DNA from: Mycobacterium marinum
GTDB lineage: Bacteria; Actinomycetota; Actinomycetes; Mycobacteriales; Mycobacteriaceae
Length of the DNA: 64,000 nt
NCBI RefSeq assembly: GCF_003391395.1
Contig: NZ_CP024190.1
Location: 2,790,001 to 2,854,000 of the forward strand
Direction of reading: 5' to 3'
A model generated the notes under the pieces. It did not search any database. It saw only the letters and a list, made by a program, of their open reading frames with translations, and was not told the DNA's origin. This document shows, in pieces, positions 35,901 through 45,662 of this stretch (the stretch's first letter is position 1; each line of letters begins with the position of its first letter). The position numbers and the translations under genes are program-made.

Positions 35901-38900
35901 CGGCAGTGGAAGAACTGACCCTGTCGGCGCCGTTGGTTCTGCCGACCGTCGGCGGAGTGCGGTTACAGGTGGTGGTGGGCCCCGTCGACCAGTCGGATCG
36001 CCGGACAGTCGAAGTGTATTCGCGCGGCGACCAGTCACTTTCGGAATGGTCATTACATGCCGAAGGTGTATTGGCGCCGGCGGCGGTTGCTTCAGTGGGG
36101 CAGTTGACGGCATGGCCACCGGAGGGCGCGACGGCGCTGGACCTCGGCGGTGTGTACGACCGGCTGGCAGCCCGGGGCTACGAATACGGTCCGGCGTTTC
36201 GCGGTCTGCAGGCCGTGTGGCAGTCGGGGGACGAAATCTTCGCTGAAGTGGCCCTCCCCGAAGACACCGGCGCGCAGATCGGCGGATTCGGCATCCACCC
36301 AGCGCTTCTCGATGCGGCACTGCATGCGTTGGTGCTGACCGCGGAGCAGGACCAAACGGTGTTGCCGTTCGCGTGGCAAGGGGTGTCGTTGCACGCCGCC
36401 GGAGCCTCGCGCTGTCGAGTCCGGATAGCGCAATCTCGGTCCGGCTCGGTGGCCATGGAACTCGCCGACTCGGCAGGTCTGCCGGTTTTGACGGTGCGGG
36501 ACCTAGCGTTTCGTCCGGTGTCCGACCAGACGTCATCGGCGGGCACGGCCGGTGGCGGTGGCTTGTTAGAGGTCGTGTGGTCACCGCTGGCCAGGCCCGG
36601 CGCCGACACCGCCGATATACCGGTGACGTTGTGGGACTTGGCCTCCCAGGTCGAACTGCCCGCGGGTGCGGTGGAGTCGACATATGTGGCCACTCATGGC
36701 GCGCTGGGCGCATTGCAGTCGTGGCTGACCAGCGACCAACCCGGGGTCTTGGCGGTGGTGACGCACGGCGCGGTAGGACTGGCGGACGAAGACGTGACCG
36801 ATCTGGCGGGTTCGGCGGTGTGGGGGCTGGTGCGTTCGGCGCAGGCCGAGCATCCCGGTCGCGTCGTACTGGTCGATACCGATGGTTCGGTCGAACTGGG
36901 CGCGGTGCTGAATTCCGGTGAGCCGCAGCTGGTGGTGCGTGCGGGCGTGGCCTACCAGGCGCGGTTGAAGCCGGCCGAGTCACTGCTGCGGTTGCCGCAA
37001 CCGGGCGAGACTTGGCGATTGGTCACCGGCGGCGGCGGCACGTTGGATGACGTGAAGGTGGGCGGCTGTGCGCCGTCGGGGCTGATGACCGGACAGCTGC
37101 GGGTGGCGGTGGCCGCCGTAGGCGTCAATTTCCGGGATGTGCTGGTGGCGTTGGGCATGTATCCCGGTGGAGGCGAGCTAGGGGTTGAGGGCGCCGGGAT
37201 TGTCACCGAGGTCGGGCCCGGCGTTTCCGGGGTGGCCGTCGGCGACGCGGTCATGGGGCTGCTCGGCGTGGTGGGGCCCGAGGCGGTGGTGGATCACCGC
37301 TTGGTGACCGCAGTTCCGCAGGGCTGGTCGCTGCAGACGGCCGCCAGTGTCCCGGTGGTGTTCTTGACGGCTTTCTACGGCTTGCGTGTCCTGGCCGAGG
37401 TGCGGTCCGGGCAGAAGCTGTTGGTGCACGCGGCCACCGGTGGGGTGGGCATGGCCGCGGTGCAGCTGGCTCGGCTTTGGGGTCTGGAAGTGTTCGCAAC
37501 GGCCAGCCCAGGAAAATGGGATACGTTGCGGGCAATGGGTTTTGATGATGACCACATCGCCAACTCGCGCACTCTGGAGTTCGAAGAGAAGTTCCGTGCC
37601 GGCACCGGTGGAGCCGGAGTGGACGCGGTGCTCAACTCGCTGGCCGGCGAATTTGTCGACGCATCGCTTCGGCTGTTGGTCCCCGGCGGTCGCTTCATCG
37701 AGATGGGTAAGACTGATCTTCGTGACCCACAGGCGATGGCCGAACAGCATCGCGGCGTTGGGTATCGGGCATTTGATCTCATCGAGGCCGGCCCGGACCT
37801 GATCGCGCAGATGCTGGCCGAGCTGAGCCGACTGCTTTGCGCCGAAACCCTGACACCGTTGCCGATCAAGACTTTCGACGTGCGGCTGGCTCGGCAGGCG
37901 TATCGCTTTGTCAGCCAGGCTCGTCACATCGGCAAGGTGGTGTTGACACTTCCCGACGAAACCGGTGCGGTACCCGCTGGTGCCCTGGCCGGAGGCACGG
38001 TGATCATCACCGGCGGGACGGGCATGGCCGGGACGGCCTTGGCCCGCCATGTGGTGTCCCGTCATCGGGTGGCCAACGTCATCCTGGTCAGTCGGTCCGG
38101 CGCGCAGGCCGAAGGGACCAGCGAGCTGCTCGGCCAATTGCAGGATGCCGGAGCAGAGGCGGCGGTGGTGGCTTGCGATGTCTCCGATCGGGACGCGGTC
38201 GCGGAGCTACTAGCGCAAGTGCCGGCACGCTATCCGCTGCGGGGCGTGATTCACGCGGCGGGAGTGCTCGACGACGGGTTGATCGCTTCACTGACCCCGC
38301 AGCGGGTCGATACGGTGCTGCGGGCCAAGATCGACGGCGCCTGGAATCTGCATGAGCTGACCCGCGGCCTCAACTTGTCGACCTTTGTGTTGTTCTCCTC
38401 GATGGCCGGGATCATCGGCACCGCCGGACAAGGCAACTATGCGGCGGCCAACAGCTTCCTGGACGGGCTGGCCGTTCACCGGCGCGCGCTCGGCCTGCCG
38501 GGTGTGTCGGTGGCTTGGGGCCTTTGGGAACAAGCCAGCGCGATGACTCGCCATCTTGGTGAGCGCGACAAAGCGCGCATGAGCCGGGTGGGGCTGGCAA
38601 CGTTGTCAACCGAACATGCCCTCGAGCTATTCGACGCCGCGGTGGTGGCCGACCGCGCCGTTGTGGTGGCCACCCGGCTGGACGCCAACGCGCTCACGTC
38701 CAACAGCGCTGCGCTACCGCCGCTGTTGGGCGAGTTGGCCGCTCGCCCCAAGAGACGAGTGATCAGCGACGCCGATGCCGGCGATAACATCGCGGCGGCA
38801 ACGGGCCTGGTGGCCAGACTGCACGGGCTCAGTGCCGAGCAGCGTCAACGCGAACTCGTCGATGTCGTGTGCAGCAACGCCGCTACCGTGCTGGGGCGCT

Positions 38901-39295
38901 CCAGCACCGCCGACATCAACGCCCACCGCGCCTTCCAGGAGTTGGGATTTGACTCACTGACGGCCGTCGAGCTGCGCAACCGGCTCAAAGCCGCCACCGG
39001 GCTGACTCTTTCGCCCACGCTGATCTTCGACTACCCAAGCCCCGCAGCCCTGGCCGAACATCTCGGCATCCGTTTGGCCACCGCCACGGCGCAACCCGAT
39101 CTGATGCGCCGATTCGACGACCTCGCCCGCGAACTCGACAAGCTGATCAACCGACCCGACTGGACCCACGAGGACAAGGGCAAGTTGTCCGGCCGCCTAC
39201 ACGACATCCTGGCCGACCTGTCCGCCGATGACGACATCACCACTGCCAGCGAAAGCCAGCTCTTCGCCATTCTCGACGAAGAACTCGGCTCCTGA
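32933..39295 (+). CDS. pks7: Modular type I polyketide synthase KS-AT-DH-ER-KR-ACP
   Basis: 2120 residues. Order: N-terminal coiled-coil docking segment (1-33); KS (about 36-460) with active Cys206 in VDTACSSSLVA; AT (about 560-880) with GHSQG Ser655 and YASH at 755-758, which predicts methylmalonyl-CoA; DH (about 930-1200) with HAVAGTVLFPG His963; ER (about 1360-1680) with HAATGGVGMAA; KR (about 1690-1870) with TGGTGMAG and the YAAAN tyrosine; ACP with Ser2008 in GFDSLTA; C-terminal docking tail SESQLFAILDEEL. It should add one fully reduced methyl-branched unit. No thioesterase. pks8 starts 20 bases downstream. Confidence 0.95.
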   Translation: MDSTPDELITALRKTLKENERLKRENRDHLAQATEPVAVVGMGCRYPGGIETPEGLWEMVAAGRDVVSDFPTDRGWDGASLFDPDPDAVGKSYTRSGGFLTDVAGFDAEFFGIAPSEVMAMDPQQRLLLEVSWEALERTGIDPTTLRGSPTGVFVGVFHGSYGGQGRVPGDLERYGLRGSTLSVASGRVAYVLGLEGPAVSVDTACSSSLVALHLAVQSLRSRECDLALVGGVTVMATPAMFIEFSRQRALSADGRCKAYAGAADGTAFSEGAGALVLERLTDAQRLGHPVLAVVRGSAVNQDGASNGLATPNGPSQQRVIRAALASARLGVADVDVVEGHGTGTTLGDPIEAQAILATYGQDRTGPGKEPLWLGSIKSNMGHTSAAAGVAGVIKMTLAMQHGVLPQTLHVDVPTPHVDWSAGSVSLLTEARPWPETGRARRAGISSFGISGTNAHVILEQAPAAEEVAAQHRTDVTPWILAARSAPALVNQARRLAQWVSDRPDLDVADVGWSLATTRSVFEHRAVVVGADRTQLIQGLAGFVDGEPGAGVVVGRAQPVGKTVFVFPGQGSQWVGMGVDLLDTSTVFADQMHRCEKALAEYVSWSLLDVVRAVPGAPGLNRVDVVQPVLWAIMVSLAELWRSAGVLPDAVIGHSQGEIAAAYVAGALSLEDAARVVARRSQLLVQLSGAGGMVSLACGLERARQLVAPWSDRLSIAAVNGVSAIVVSGEVDALDALIGRCEADDIRARRIDVDYASHSGQVEAIRAELTEALDGIAPQSTSTAFISTVTGEFTDTAGLDAHYWYRSIRQTVQFERAIRTAFNSGCQVFIESSPHPVLIAGIEETLAGQQDSGEAIVIPSLGRDDGGLQRLWLSVAQAHVAGVRVDWASTIGAGRRVALPTYGFQHRRFWLGQLDAGRTDVGGLGQAGAAHGLLGAVVERPDSGGVVLTGQLSVAAQPWLAGHAVAGTVLFPGAGFVELAIRAGDEVGCAAVEELTLSAPLVLPTVGGVRLQVVVGPVDQSDRRTVEVYSRGDQSLSEWSLHAEGVLAPAAVASVGQLTAWPPEGATALDLGGVYDRLAARGYEYGPAFRGLQAVWQSGDEIFAEVALPEDTGAQIGGFGIHPALLDAALHALVLTAEQDQTVLPFAWQGVSLHAAGASRCRVRIAQSRSGSVAMELADSAGLPVLTVRDLAFRPVSDQTSSAGTAGGGGLLEVVWSPLARPGADTADIPVTLWDLASQVELPAGAVESTYVATHGALGALQSWLTSDQPGVLAVVTHGAVGLADEDVTDLAGSAVWGLVRSAQAEHPGRVVLVDTDGSVELGAVLNSGEPQLVVRAGVAYQARLKPAESLLRLPQPGETWRLVTGGGGTLDDVKVGGCAPSGLMTGQLRVAVAAVGVNFRDVLVALGMYPGGGELGVEGAGIVTEVGPGVSGVAVGDAVMGLLGVVGPEAVVDHRLVTAVPQGWSLQTAASVPVVFLTAFYGLRVLAEVRSGQKLLVHAATGGVGMAAVQLARLWGLEVFATASPGKWDTLRAMGFDDDHIANSRTLEFEEKFRAGTGGAGVDAVLNSLAGEFVDASLRLLVPGGRFIEMGKTDLRDPQAMAEQHRGVGYRAFDLIEAGPDLIAQMLAELSRLLCAETLTPLPIKTFDVRLARQAYRFVSQARHIGKVVLTLPDETGAVPAGALAGGTVIITGGTGMAGTALARHVVSRHRVANVILVSRSGAQAEGTSELLGQLQDAGAEAAVVACDVSDRDAVAELLAQVPARYPLRGVIHAAGVLDDGLIASLTPQRVDTVLRAKIDGAWNLHELTRGLNLSTFVLFSSMAGIIGTAGQGNYAAANSFLDGLAVHRRALGLPGVSVAWGLWEQASAMTRHLGERDKARMSRVGLATLSTEHALELFDAAVVADRAVVVATRLDANALTSNSAALPPLLGELAARPKRRVISDADAGDNIAAATGLVARLHGLSAEQRQRELVDVVCSNAATVLGRSSTADINAHRAFQELGFDSLTAVELRNRLKAATGLTLSPTLIFDYPSPAALAEHLGIRLATATAQPDLMRRFDDLARELDKLINRPDWTHEDKGKLSGRLHDILADLSADDDITTASESQLFAILDEELGS

Positions 39296-39315
39296 AGCCT
39301 CTACGAGGAGCAATC

Positions 39316-42300
39316 TTGACGGAAACCACCAAGCATGTTGATTACCTCAAACGCCTGACCGCGGATCTGCGGCGCACCCGCCGGCGGGTCGCGGAGTTGG
39401 AAGACAAGCTCTCCGAGCCGGTGGCGCTGGTTGGCATGGGCTGCCGGTATCCCGGGGGAGCGGATTCTCCGGAATCGTTGTGGGAGATGCTGACTCAAGG
39501 CCGCGATGCCGTCTCGGAGTTTCCCACCGATCGGGGCTGGGATATCGACGCAATGTTCGATCCGGACCCGGACGCGCGCGGCAAGACCTACACACGGCGG
39601 GGCGGATTCCTGGCGGATGCCGGAGACTTCGACGCCGGCTTTTTCGGCGTTGGTCCCAACGAGGCCTTGGCGATGGATCCGCAGCAGCGGCTGATGCTGG
39701 AAGTCTCGTGGGAGGCTTTGGAGCGCAGCGGGATTGATCCGACCACGTTGCGCGGCTCCGCGACCGGGGTATTCGTCGGAGTGATTCACGCCGGTTATGG
39801 CGGCGAAGTCAAAGGCGAGCTGGAAGGATACGGGCTCACCGGTTCGACATTGAGTGTCGCCTCGGGTCGGGTGGCGTATGTGCTGGGGTTGGAGGGGCCG
39901 GCGGTGTCGGTGGATACCGCGTGTTCCTCGTCCTTGGTGGCGCTGCATCTGGCGGCGCAGTCATTGCGTTCGCGAGAGTGCGATCTCGCGCTGGTCGGCG
40001 GGGTGACAGTGATGGCGACCCCCGCGGCATTTGTGGAGTTCAGCCGGCAGCGAGCGCTGGCCGCCGACGGGTTGTGTAAGGCGTATGCGGGTGCCGCCGA
40101 CGGCACCACCTGGTCGGAGGGGGCCGGGGTGCTGGTGGTGGAGCGACTGGCCGACGCACAGCGGTTGGGTCACCCGGTGCTGGCAGTCGTGCGGGGCTCG
40201 GCGGTCAATCAGGACGGCGCCTCCAACGGTTTGACAGCACCGAATGGGCCGTCACAGCAACGGGTGATTAGGGCGGCACTGGCCAGCGCTCGGCTGGGGG
40301 TGGCCGACGTGGACGTGGTCGAAGGCCACGGCACCGGAACCGTACTGGGGGATCCGATTGAGGCCCAGGCGATTTTGGCCACCTATGGACAGGACCGCAC
40401 CGAGCCCCTGTGGCTGGGCTCGATCAAATCCAATATCGGACACACCTCCGCGGCGGCGGGCGTGGCCGGGCTGATCAAGATGGTGTTGGCGATGCAGCAT
40501 GGTGTGCTGCCCCAGACGCTGCACGTGGATGTGCCGACGCCGCACGTGGATTGGTCGGCGGGGGCGGTTTCACTTCTGACCGAGTCACGGCCATGGCCGG
40601 ATGTGGGGCGCCCCAGGCGCGCGGGGGTTTCCTCCTTCGGGATCAGCGGAACCAATGCGCATGTGATCCTCGAACAAGCCCCCACCGCCGAACACGATCT
40701 CGCCGAGCCTGATCGCGGCGCCCCAACCGTGCCGTGGGTGTTGTCGGCGCGTTCAGCACCGGCGTTGGCGAACCAAGCGCAACGGTTGTTGTCCTGGGCC
40801 GAAGAGCATCCAGATCTCGACCCGGTGGATGTGGGCTGGTCGCTGGCCGCAACCCGCTCGCTGTTCGAGCATCGGGCGGTGGTGGTGGGCACCGACCGCG
40901 TGCAGTTGATGGACGGGCTTGCCGGTGTGGTCGCCGGCGAGCACGGCGCGGGCGTCGTGGTGGGCCGCGCGCGATCGACCGGCAAGACGGTGTTCGTGTT
41001 CCCCGGCCAAGGCGCCCAATACCTGGGCATGGGACGCGTTCTGTATGAGCGGTTTTCGGCGTTCAGCACGGCATTCGACGCGGCCGCGGCGGAGTTGGAT
41101 GCGCACCTGCGGCTACCGCTACGGCAGGTCATGTGGGGCACCGATGAGGGGTTGCTGGAAAGTACAGAGTTCGCGCAGCCTGCGCTGTTCGCGGTGGAGG
41201 TCGCGCTCGCTGCCTTGCTGTCACAGCTGGGAGTCGTGCCCGATCTAGTGCTCGGGCATTCGGTTGGCGAGATCTCGGCGGCCCATATTGCGGGTGTCCT
41301 GTCCCTACCCGATGCGGCACGGCTGGTGGCGGCCAGGGGCCGGCTGATGGCTGGGCTAGCGGCGGGTGGGGCGATGGTCGCGGTTGCCGCGTCCGAACAG
41401 GAGGTGACGCCGCTGCTGGGGTCCGGGGTTGCGGTGGCGGCGGTCAATGGGCCTGACTCGGTGGTGATTTCAGGCCCGGAAGCCGCCGTCGGCGAGGTGG
41501 TGGATCGGATTGCGGCACTGGGACGACGGACGCATCGGCTGGCCGTCTCGCACGCGTTTCACTCGGATTTGATGGACCCGATGCTGCTGGACTTCGCCGA
41601 GGTGTTGAAGGGTGTCTCGGCGAGCCAGCCGCGGATCAGCCTGGTATCCAACGTTACCGGCCAGCTGGCCGAGGCAGGCTACGGATCGGCAGCGTACTGG
41701 GTAGAGCATGTACGCAAGCCGGTGCGCTTCGCAGACAGTGTGGCGTTGGCCGAGTCATTGGGCGCCGCCGCCTTCGTCGAGGTGGGGCCCAGCGGCGGCT
41801 TGACGGCGTTGGTCGAGCAGTCGTTGACTCGTGAGACGCCGGCGGTCCCGCTGCTGATCAAGGACCGCCCCGAGAACGACGCGCTGCTCCTCGGGCTAGG
41901 TCAATTGTTCGCCGATGGTCGAGCTTTGGACTGGCGTGAGGCGTTTGCGGGCTTGGGCGCACAGCGCACGGACCTACCCACCTATGGCTTTGTGCGGCGT
42001 CGCTACTGGCTCAAGGAGCTGGGCGTTGACCAGACCAAGCTCACCGGCGCTGGTCTGACAGGTGTCGGTCACCCGCTACTGGGGGCGGTGGTGGAGCGTC
42101 CCGATGTGGGTGGACTGGTGCTGACTGGCGTGTTGTCACCAGAACTGCACCCGTGGCTACGCGATCACACGGTGGACGGGGTGGTGCTGTTTCCGGGCGC
42201 CGGATTCGTGGAGCTGGCGCTGCGGGCGGGCGATGAGGTCGGCTGCCCGCTGGTACAGGAGTTGACCTTGCTGGCACCGCTGGCGCTGCCGCAGACCGGC

Positions 42301-45300
42301 ACGGTGCGGATACAGTTGGTCGTCGGCGGCGCCGATGAATCGGGCCGGCGGACCGTGTCGGTGTTTTCGTCGACTGCGGATGGCGATTCGTGGGTGCTGC
42401 ATGCCGAAGGCGTGCTGCGCGCCAGCGGCGTCGGCCATGGTGCCGACCTGTCGGTGTGGCCGCCGGTGGGCGCATCCGCTGTGGATGTGAGTGACGTCTA
42501 CGACCGATTCGCCGCCCGTGGTTATGGCTACGGACCGGCATTTCGCGGGTTGCGCTCGGTGTGGCGGCGGGGGCGCGAAATCTATGCGGAAGTGGTCGCT
42601 CCCGAGGATGCGACGGTGCAGGGCTTCGGGATCCATCCGGCGGTCCTGGATGCCGCCCTGCATGCCTGGGGGTTCGCCACCGCGACCGATCAATTGATGC
42701 TGCCGTTTTCCTGGCAGGGGGTGTCGCTGCATGCGGCGGGGGCGGCGCGGCTGCGGGTACGCATCACCCCGGGGGATGCGGGGTCGGTGTCGGTGGAGCT
42801 GGCCGACCCGCGCGGACTGCCGGTGCTATCGGTCAAACAGTTGGTAGTTCGCGCCGTTTCTGGTGAGGCGTTGTCGGCGGCCGTGATTGCGGCCGGAGGC
42901 ACCATCAGCGGCCGGCTGCTCGAGGTTGCGTGGTCTCCGACATCACCGGAACTCAGCGCGAGCGACTCGGCTCGGGACGTGGTGGTGTGGGAGTCCGGCT
43001 CTGCCGACGGTGACGTCGCCGTCGGCCAGCGGGTGAACGAGGCGCTGGCGAAGCTGCAGTCGTGGTTGGCAGGCGATGATCCCGGCGTTCTGGTTGTGCT
43101 GACCCGGGGCGCGGTGGGCCTGGCCGGCGAAGGTGTTACCGATTTGGCGGGCGCGGCGGTGTGGGGTCTGACGCGCTCGGCGCAGGCGGAGCATCCGGGG
43201 CGCGTCGTACTGGTGGACACCGATGATTCGGTGGACATTGCCGATGCCGTCGCTTGTGGGGAGCCGCAATTGGTGGTGCGCTCCGGTGTCGTACATGGGG
43301 CCCGGTTGAGATTCATCGATTCCGGATCAGGGCTGGAACTGCCGGAAGGGCCGTGGCGGTTGGCCGTTGGCGGTGGGGGAACGCTCGAGGATGTGCTGGT
43401 GCAGCCGTGTCCTCGAGTGGACCTGGCCGCCGGCCAGGTGCGGGTCGCGGTCGGTGCGGCCGGGGTGAATTTCCGGGACGTGCTGGTGGCGTTGGGGATG
43501 TATCCCGGCGGTGGGGCGTTGGGTGCCGAGGGCGCCGGCGTGGTCGTCGAGGTTGGCCCCGGAGTGGAGGGCCTGGCCGTTGGCGATGCGGTGATGGGTT
43601 TGGTGGGTGTCGTGGGCTCTGAAGCGGTGGTGGATGAGCGGTTGGTGACGACGGTTCCTGCTGGATGGTCGTTGGCCCAGGCCGCAGGTGTACCGGTGGT
43701 GTTCCTCACGGCGTTCTACGGGTTGTCGGTGTTGGCCGGTCTCAAAGCCGGCGAGCGGGTACTGATACACGCAGGCGCCGGCGGAGTCGGTATGGCCGCG
43801 GTGGCGCTGGCAAAGTATTGGGGCGCCGAGATTTTCGTGACCGCTAGCCGTGGCAAATGGGATACGTTGCGGGCAATGGGCTTTGATGACGAGCACATTG
43901 GTGATTCACGCTCGCTGGAGTTCGAGGAGAAGTTCCGCAAGACCAGCGGCGGCGCCGGGGTGGATGTGGTGCTCAACTCGCTGGCCGGTGAGTTCACCGG
44001 CGCGTCACTGCGATTGTTGGTTTCCGGCGGACGATTCATCGAGATGGGCAAGACCGACCTGCGCGACCCACAAGCCGTTGCCGACGAGTACCCGGGGGTG
44101 AGCTACCGGGCGTTCGACCTGATGGAGGCGGGCCCGGACGCGATCGCGCGGATGCTTTCCGAGGTCGTCGGACTGCTTCAGGAAGGAATTCTAAAAGCAC
44201 CGCCGCTCAAGCTGTTTGATGTTCGGTCGGCCCAGCAGGCCTACCGCTACGTCAGTCAGGCCCGCCACATCGGAAAGGTGGTCTTGACCCTGCCGCAGGG
44301 ACCGGCCGCGCAATCGGTGTTGTCCGGAGGGACCGTGTTGATCACCGGCGGCACCGGGATGGCCGGGGCAGCAGTGGCCCGGCATCTGGTGCAGCGCTAT
44401 GGCGTGGGCCACGTCGTGCTGGTCAGCCGGGCTGGAACGCAGGCGCCGGGAATCGCGGATCTGGTTGCCGAACTGCAGCAGGGCGGCGCCCAGGTGTCGG
44501 TGACCGCCTGCGATGTGGCTGACCGCGATGCGGTCGCGGCGCTGCTGGCGCAGCTGCCGGACCGCTACCCGCTCAAGGGGATATTCCATGCGGCCGGTGT
44601 GCTCGACGACGCGGTGCTCGCCTCCTTGACACCGGATCGGGTGGAGCCGGTGCTGCGGGCCAAGGCAGCCGGAGCCTGGAATCTGCATGAACTGACCCAC
44701 GGCATGGATCTGGCGGCATTTGTCATGTTCTCGTCGCTAGCCGGCATCGCAGGGGCCCCCGGTCAGGGCAACTACGCCGCTGCCAACGCGTTCTTGGACG
44801 GTCTCGCCGCCTACCGGCGCGGCCAGGACCTACCCGCTGTCTCGATCGCTTGGGGACTGTGGGAACAACCCAGCACCATGACACAACACCTGGGGGATCG
44901 GGACCTGGCCCGGATGAGGCAGGTCGGACTCGATCCGCTTAGCACCGAACATGCCTTGCACCTGCTGGATGCCGCGCTGCTCGGCGAGCGCCCCGGGGTG
45001 GTGGCTGCCCAGCTCAATGTCGCTGCGCTGAGCGCCAACCCGGAGGTTCCCCCGATCTGGCGTGACTTGGTCACTCGCTCGGTGCGCCGCGCCGTCGACG
45101 CCAACGACAACAGTGCCTCGATGACGGCTCTGATCAGCCGCCTGCACACCCTGAGCCCCGAACAACGTAGCCGCGAACTTGTCGACATGATCTGCACCAA
45201 CGCCGCCACCGTTCTCGGGAACGCCAGCGTCGATATCGATGCCAACAAGCCGTTCCAGGACCTTGGCTTCGACTCCCTGACTGCCGTGGAGCTACGGAAC

Positions 45301-45660
45301 CGCCTCAAAAGCTCGACCGGACTGACACTTTCGCCCACGTTGATCTTCGACTACCCAACCCCGGCGGCACTGGCCGAACACCTCAGCACCCAACTCAGCT
45401 CGCTCTCACCCGCCGCCGCCGATGAACAGCCGAACCGGCTGGCTCGGTTCGATGCGGTGGCCCGCGAACTCGACAGCATGATCAACGAGCCCGACTGGAC
45501 TGCCGAAGACAGGGAACGGGTGTCGAATCGGCTCCACGGCCTGCTGGCCGACTTGACATCCCCGCAGTCGAGGGGGGAAGACCACAGCCACGATGATGAC
45601 ATCAGCTCCGCCAGCGAAAGCGAACTCTTTGCCATCCTGGACGAGGAACTAGGACCGTAG
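39316..45660 (+). CDS. pks8: Modular type I polyketide synthase KS-AT-DH-ER-KR-ACP (intact Pks8/Pks17)
   Basis: 2114 residues from TTG 39316, with ACGAGGAG upstream. N-terminal docking coil (1-36); KS Cys203 in VDTACSSSLVA; AT Ser649 in GHSVG with HAFH at 746-749, predicting malonyl-CoA; DH HTVDGVVLFPG; ER HAGAGGVGMAA; KR TGGTGMAG and NYAAAN; ACP Ser1987 in GFDSLTA; C-terminal docking tail SESELFAILDEEL. All catalytic motifs are present, so one fully reduced two-carbon unit is expected. H37Rv carries the equivalent as two genes, pks8 and pks17; here it is one frame. The stop is 2 bases before the pks9 GTG. Confidence 0.94.
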   Translation: MTETTKHVDYLKRLTADLRRTRRRVAELEDKLSEPVALVGMGCRYPGGADSPESLWEMLTQGRDAVSEFPTDRGWDIDAMFDPDPDARGKTYTRRGGFLADAGDFDAGFFGVGPNEALAMDPQQRLMLEVSWEALERSGIDPTTLRGSATGVFVGVIHAGYGGEVKGELEGYGLTGSTLSVASGRVAYVLGLEGPAVSVDTACSSSLVALHLAAQSLRSRECDLALVGGVTVMATPAAFVEFSRQRALAADGLCKAYAGAADGTTWSEGAGVLVVERLADAQRLGHPVLAVVRGSAVNQDGASNGLTAPNGPSQQRVIRAALASARLGVADVDVVEGHGTGTVLGDPIEAQAILATYGQDRTEPLWLGSIKSNIGHTSAAAGVAGLIKMVLAMQHGVLPQTLHVDVPTPHVDWSAGAVSLLTESRPWPDVGRPRRAGVSSFGISGTNAHVILEQAPTAEHDLAEPDRGAPTVPWVLSARSAPALANQAQRLLSWAEEHPDLDPVDVGWSLAATRSLFEHRAVVVGTDRVQLMDGLAGVVAGEHGAGVVVGRARSTGKTVFVFPGQGAQYLGMGRVLYERFSAFSTAFDAAAAELDAHLRLPLRQVMWGTDEGLLESTEFAQPALFAVEVALAALLSQLGVVPDLVLGHSVGEISAAHIAGVLSLPDAARLVAARGRLMAGLAAGGAMVAVAASEQEVTPLLGSGVAVAAVNGPDSVVISGPEAAVGEVVDRIAALGRRTHRLAVSHAFHSDLMDPMLLDFAEVLKGVSASQPRISLVSNVTGQLAEAGYGSAAYWVEHVRKPVRFADSVALAESLGAAAFVEVGPSGGLTALVEQSLTRETPAVPLLIKDRPENDALLLGLGQLFADGRALDWREAFAGLGAQRTDLPTYGFVRRRYWLKELGVDQTKLTGAGLTGVGHPLLGAVVERPDVGGLVLTGVLSPELHPWLRDHTVDGVVLFPGAGFVELALRAGDEVGCPLVQELTLLAPLALPQTGTVRIQLVVGGADESGRRTVSVFSSTADGDSWVLHAEGVLRASGVGHGADLSVWPPVGASAVDVSDVYDRFAARGYGYGPAFRGLRSVWRRGREIYAEVVAPEDATVQGFGIHPAVLDAALHAWGFATATDQLMLPFSWQGVSLHAAGAARLRVRITPGDAGSVSVELADPRGLPVLSVKQLVVRAVSGEALSAAVIAAGGTISGRLLEVAWSPTSPELSASDSARDVVVWESGSADGDVAVGQRVNEALAKLQSWLAGDDPGVLVVLTRGAVGLAGEGVTDLAGAAVWGLTRSAQAEHPGRVVLVDTDDSVDIADAVACGEPQLVVRSGVVHGARLRFIDSGSGLELPEGPWRLAVGGGGTLEDVLVQPCPRVDLAAGQVRVAVGAAGVNFRDVLVALGMYPGGGALGAEGAGVVVEVGPGVEGLAVGDAVMGLVGVVGSEAVVDERLVTTVPAGWSLAQAAGVPVVFLTAFYGLSVLAGLKAGERVLIHAGAGGVGMAAVALAKYWGAEIFVTASRGKWDTLRAMGFDDEHIGDSRSLEFEEKFRKTSGGAGVDVVLNSLAGEFTGASLRLLVSGGRFIEMGKTDLRDPQAVADEYPGVSYRAFDLMEAGPDAIARMLSEVVGLLQEGILKAPPLKLFDVRSAQQAYRYVSQARHIGKVVLTLPQGPAAQSVLSGGTVLITGGTGMAGAAVARHLVQRYGVGHVVLVSRAGTQAPGIADLVAELQQGGAQVSVTACDVADRDAVAALLAQLPDRYPLKGIFHAAGVLDDAVLASLTPDRVEPVLRAKAAGAWNLHELTHGMDLAAFVMFSSLAGIAGAPGQGNYAAANAFLDGLAAYRRGQDLPAVSIAWGLWEQPSTMTQHLGDRDLARMRQVGLDPLSTEHALHLLDAALLGERPGVVAAQLNVAALSANPEVPPIWRDLVTRSVRRAVDANDNSASMTALISRLHTLSPEQRSRELVDMICTNAATVLGNASVDIDANKPFQDLGFDSLTAVELRNRLKSSTGLTLSPTLIFDYPTPAALAEHLSTQLSSLSPAAADEQPNRLARFDAVARELDSMINEPDWTAEDRERVSNRLHGLLADLTSPQSRGEDHSHDDDISSASESELFAILDEELGP

Positions 45661-45662
45661 GC

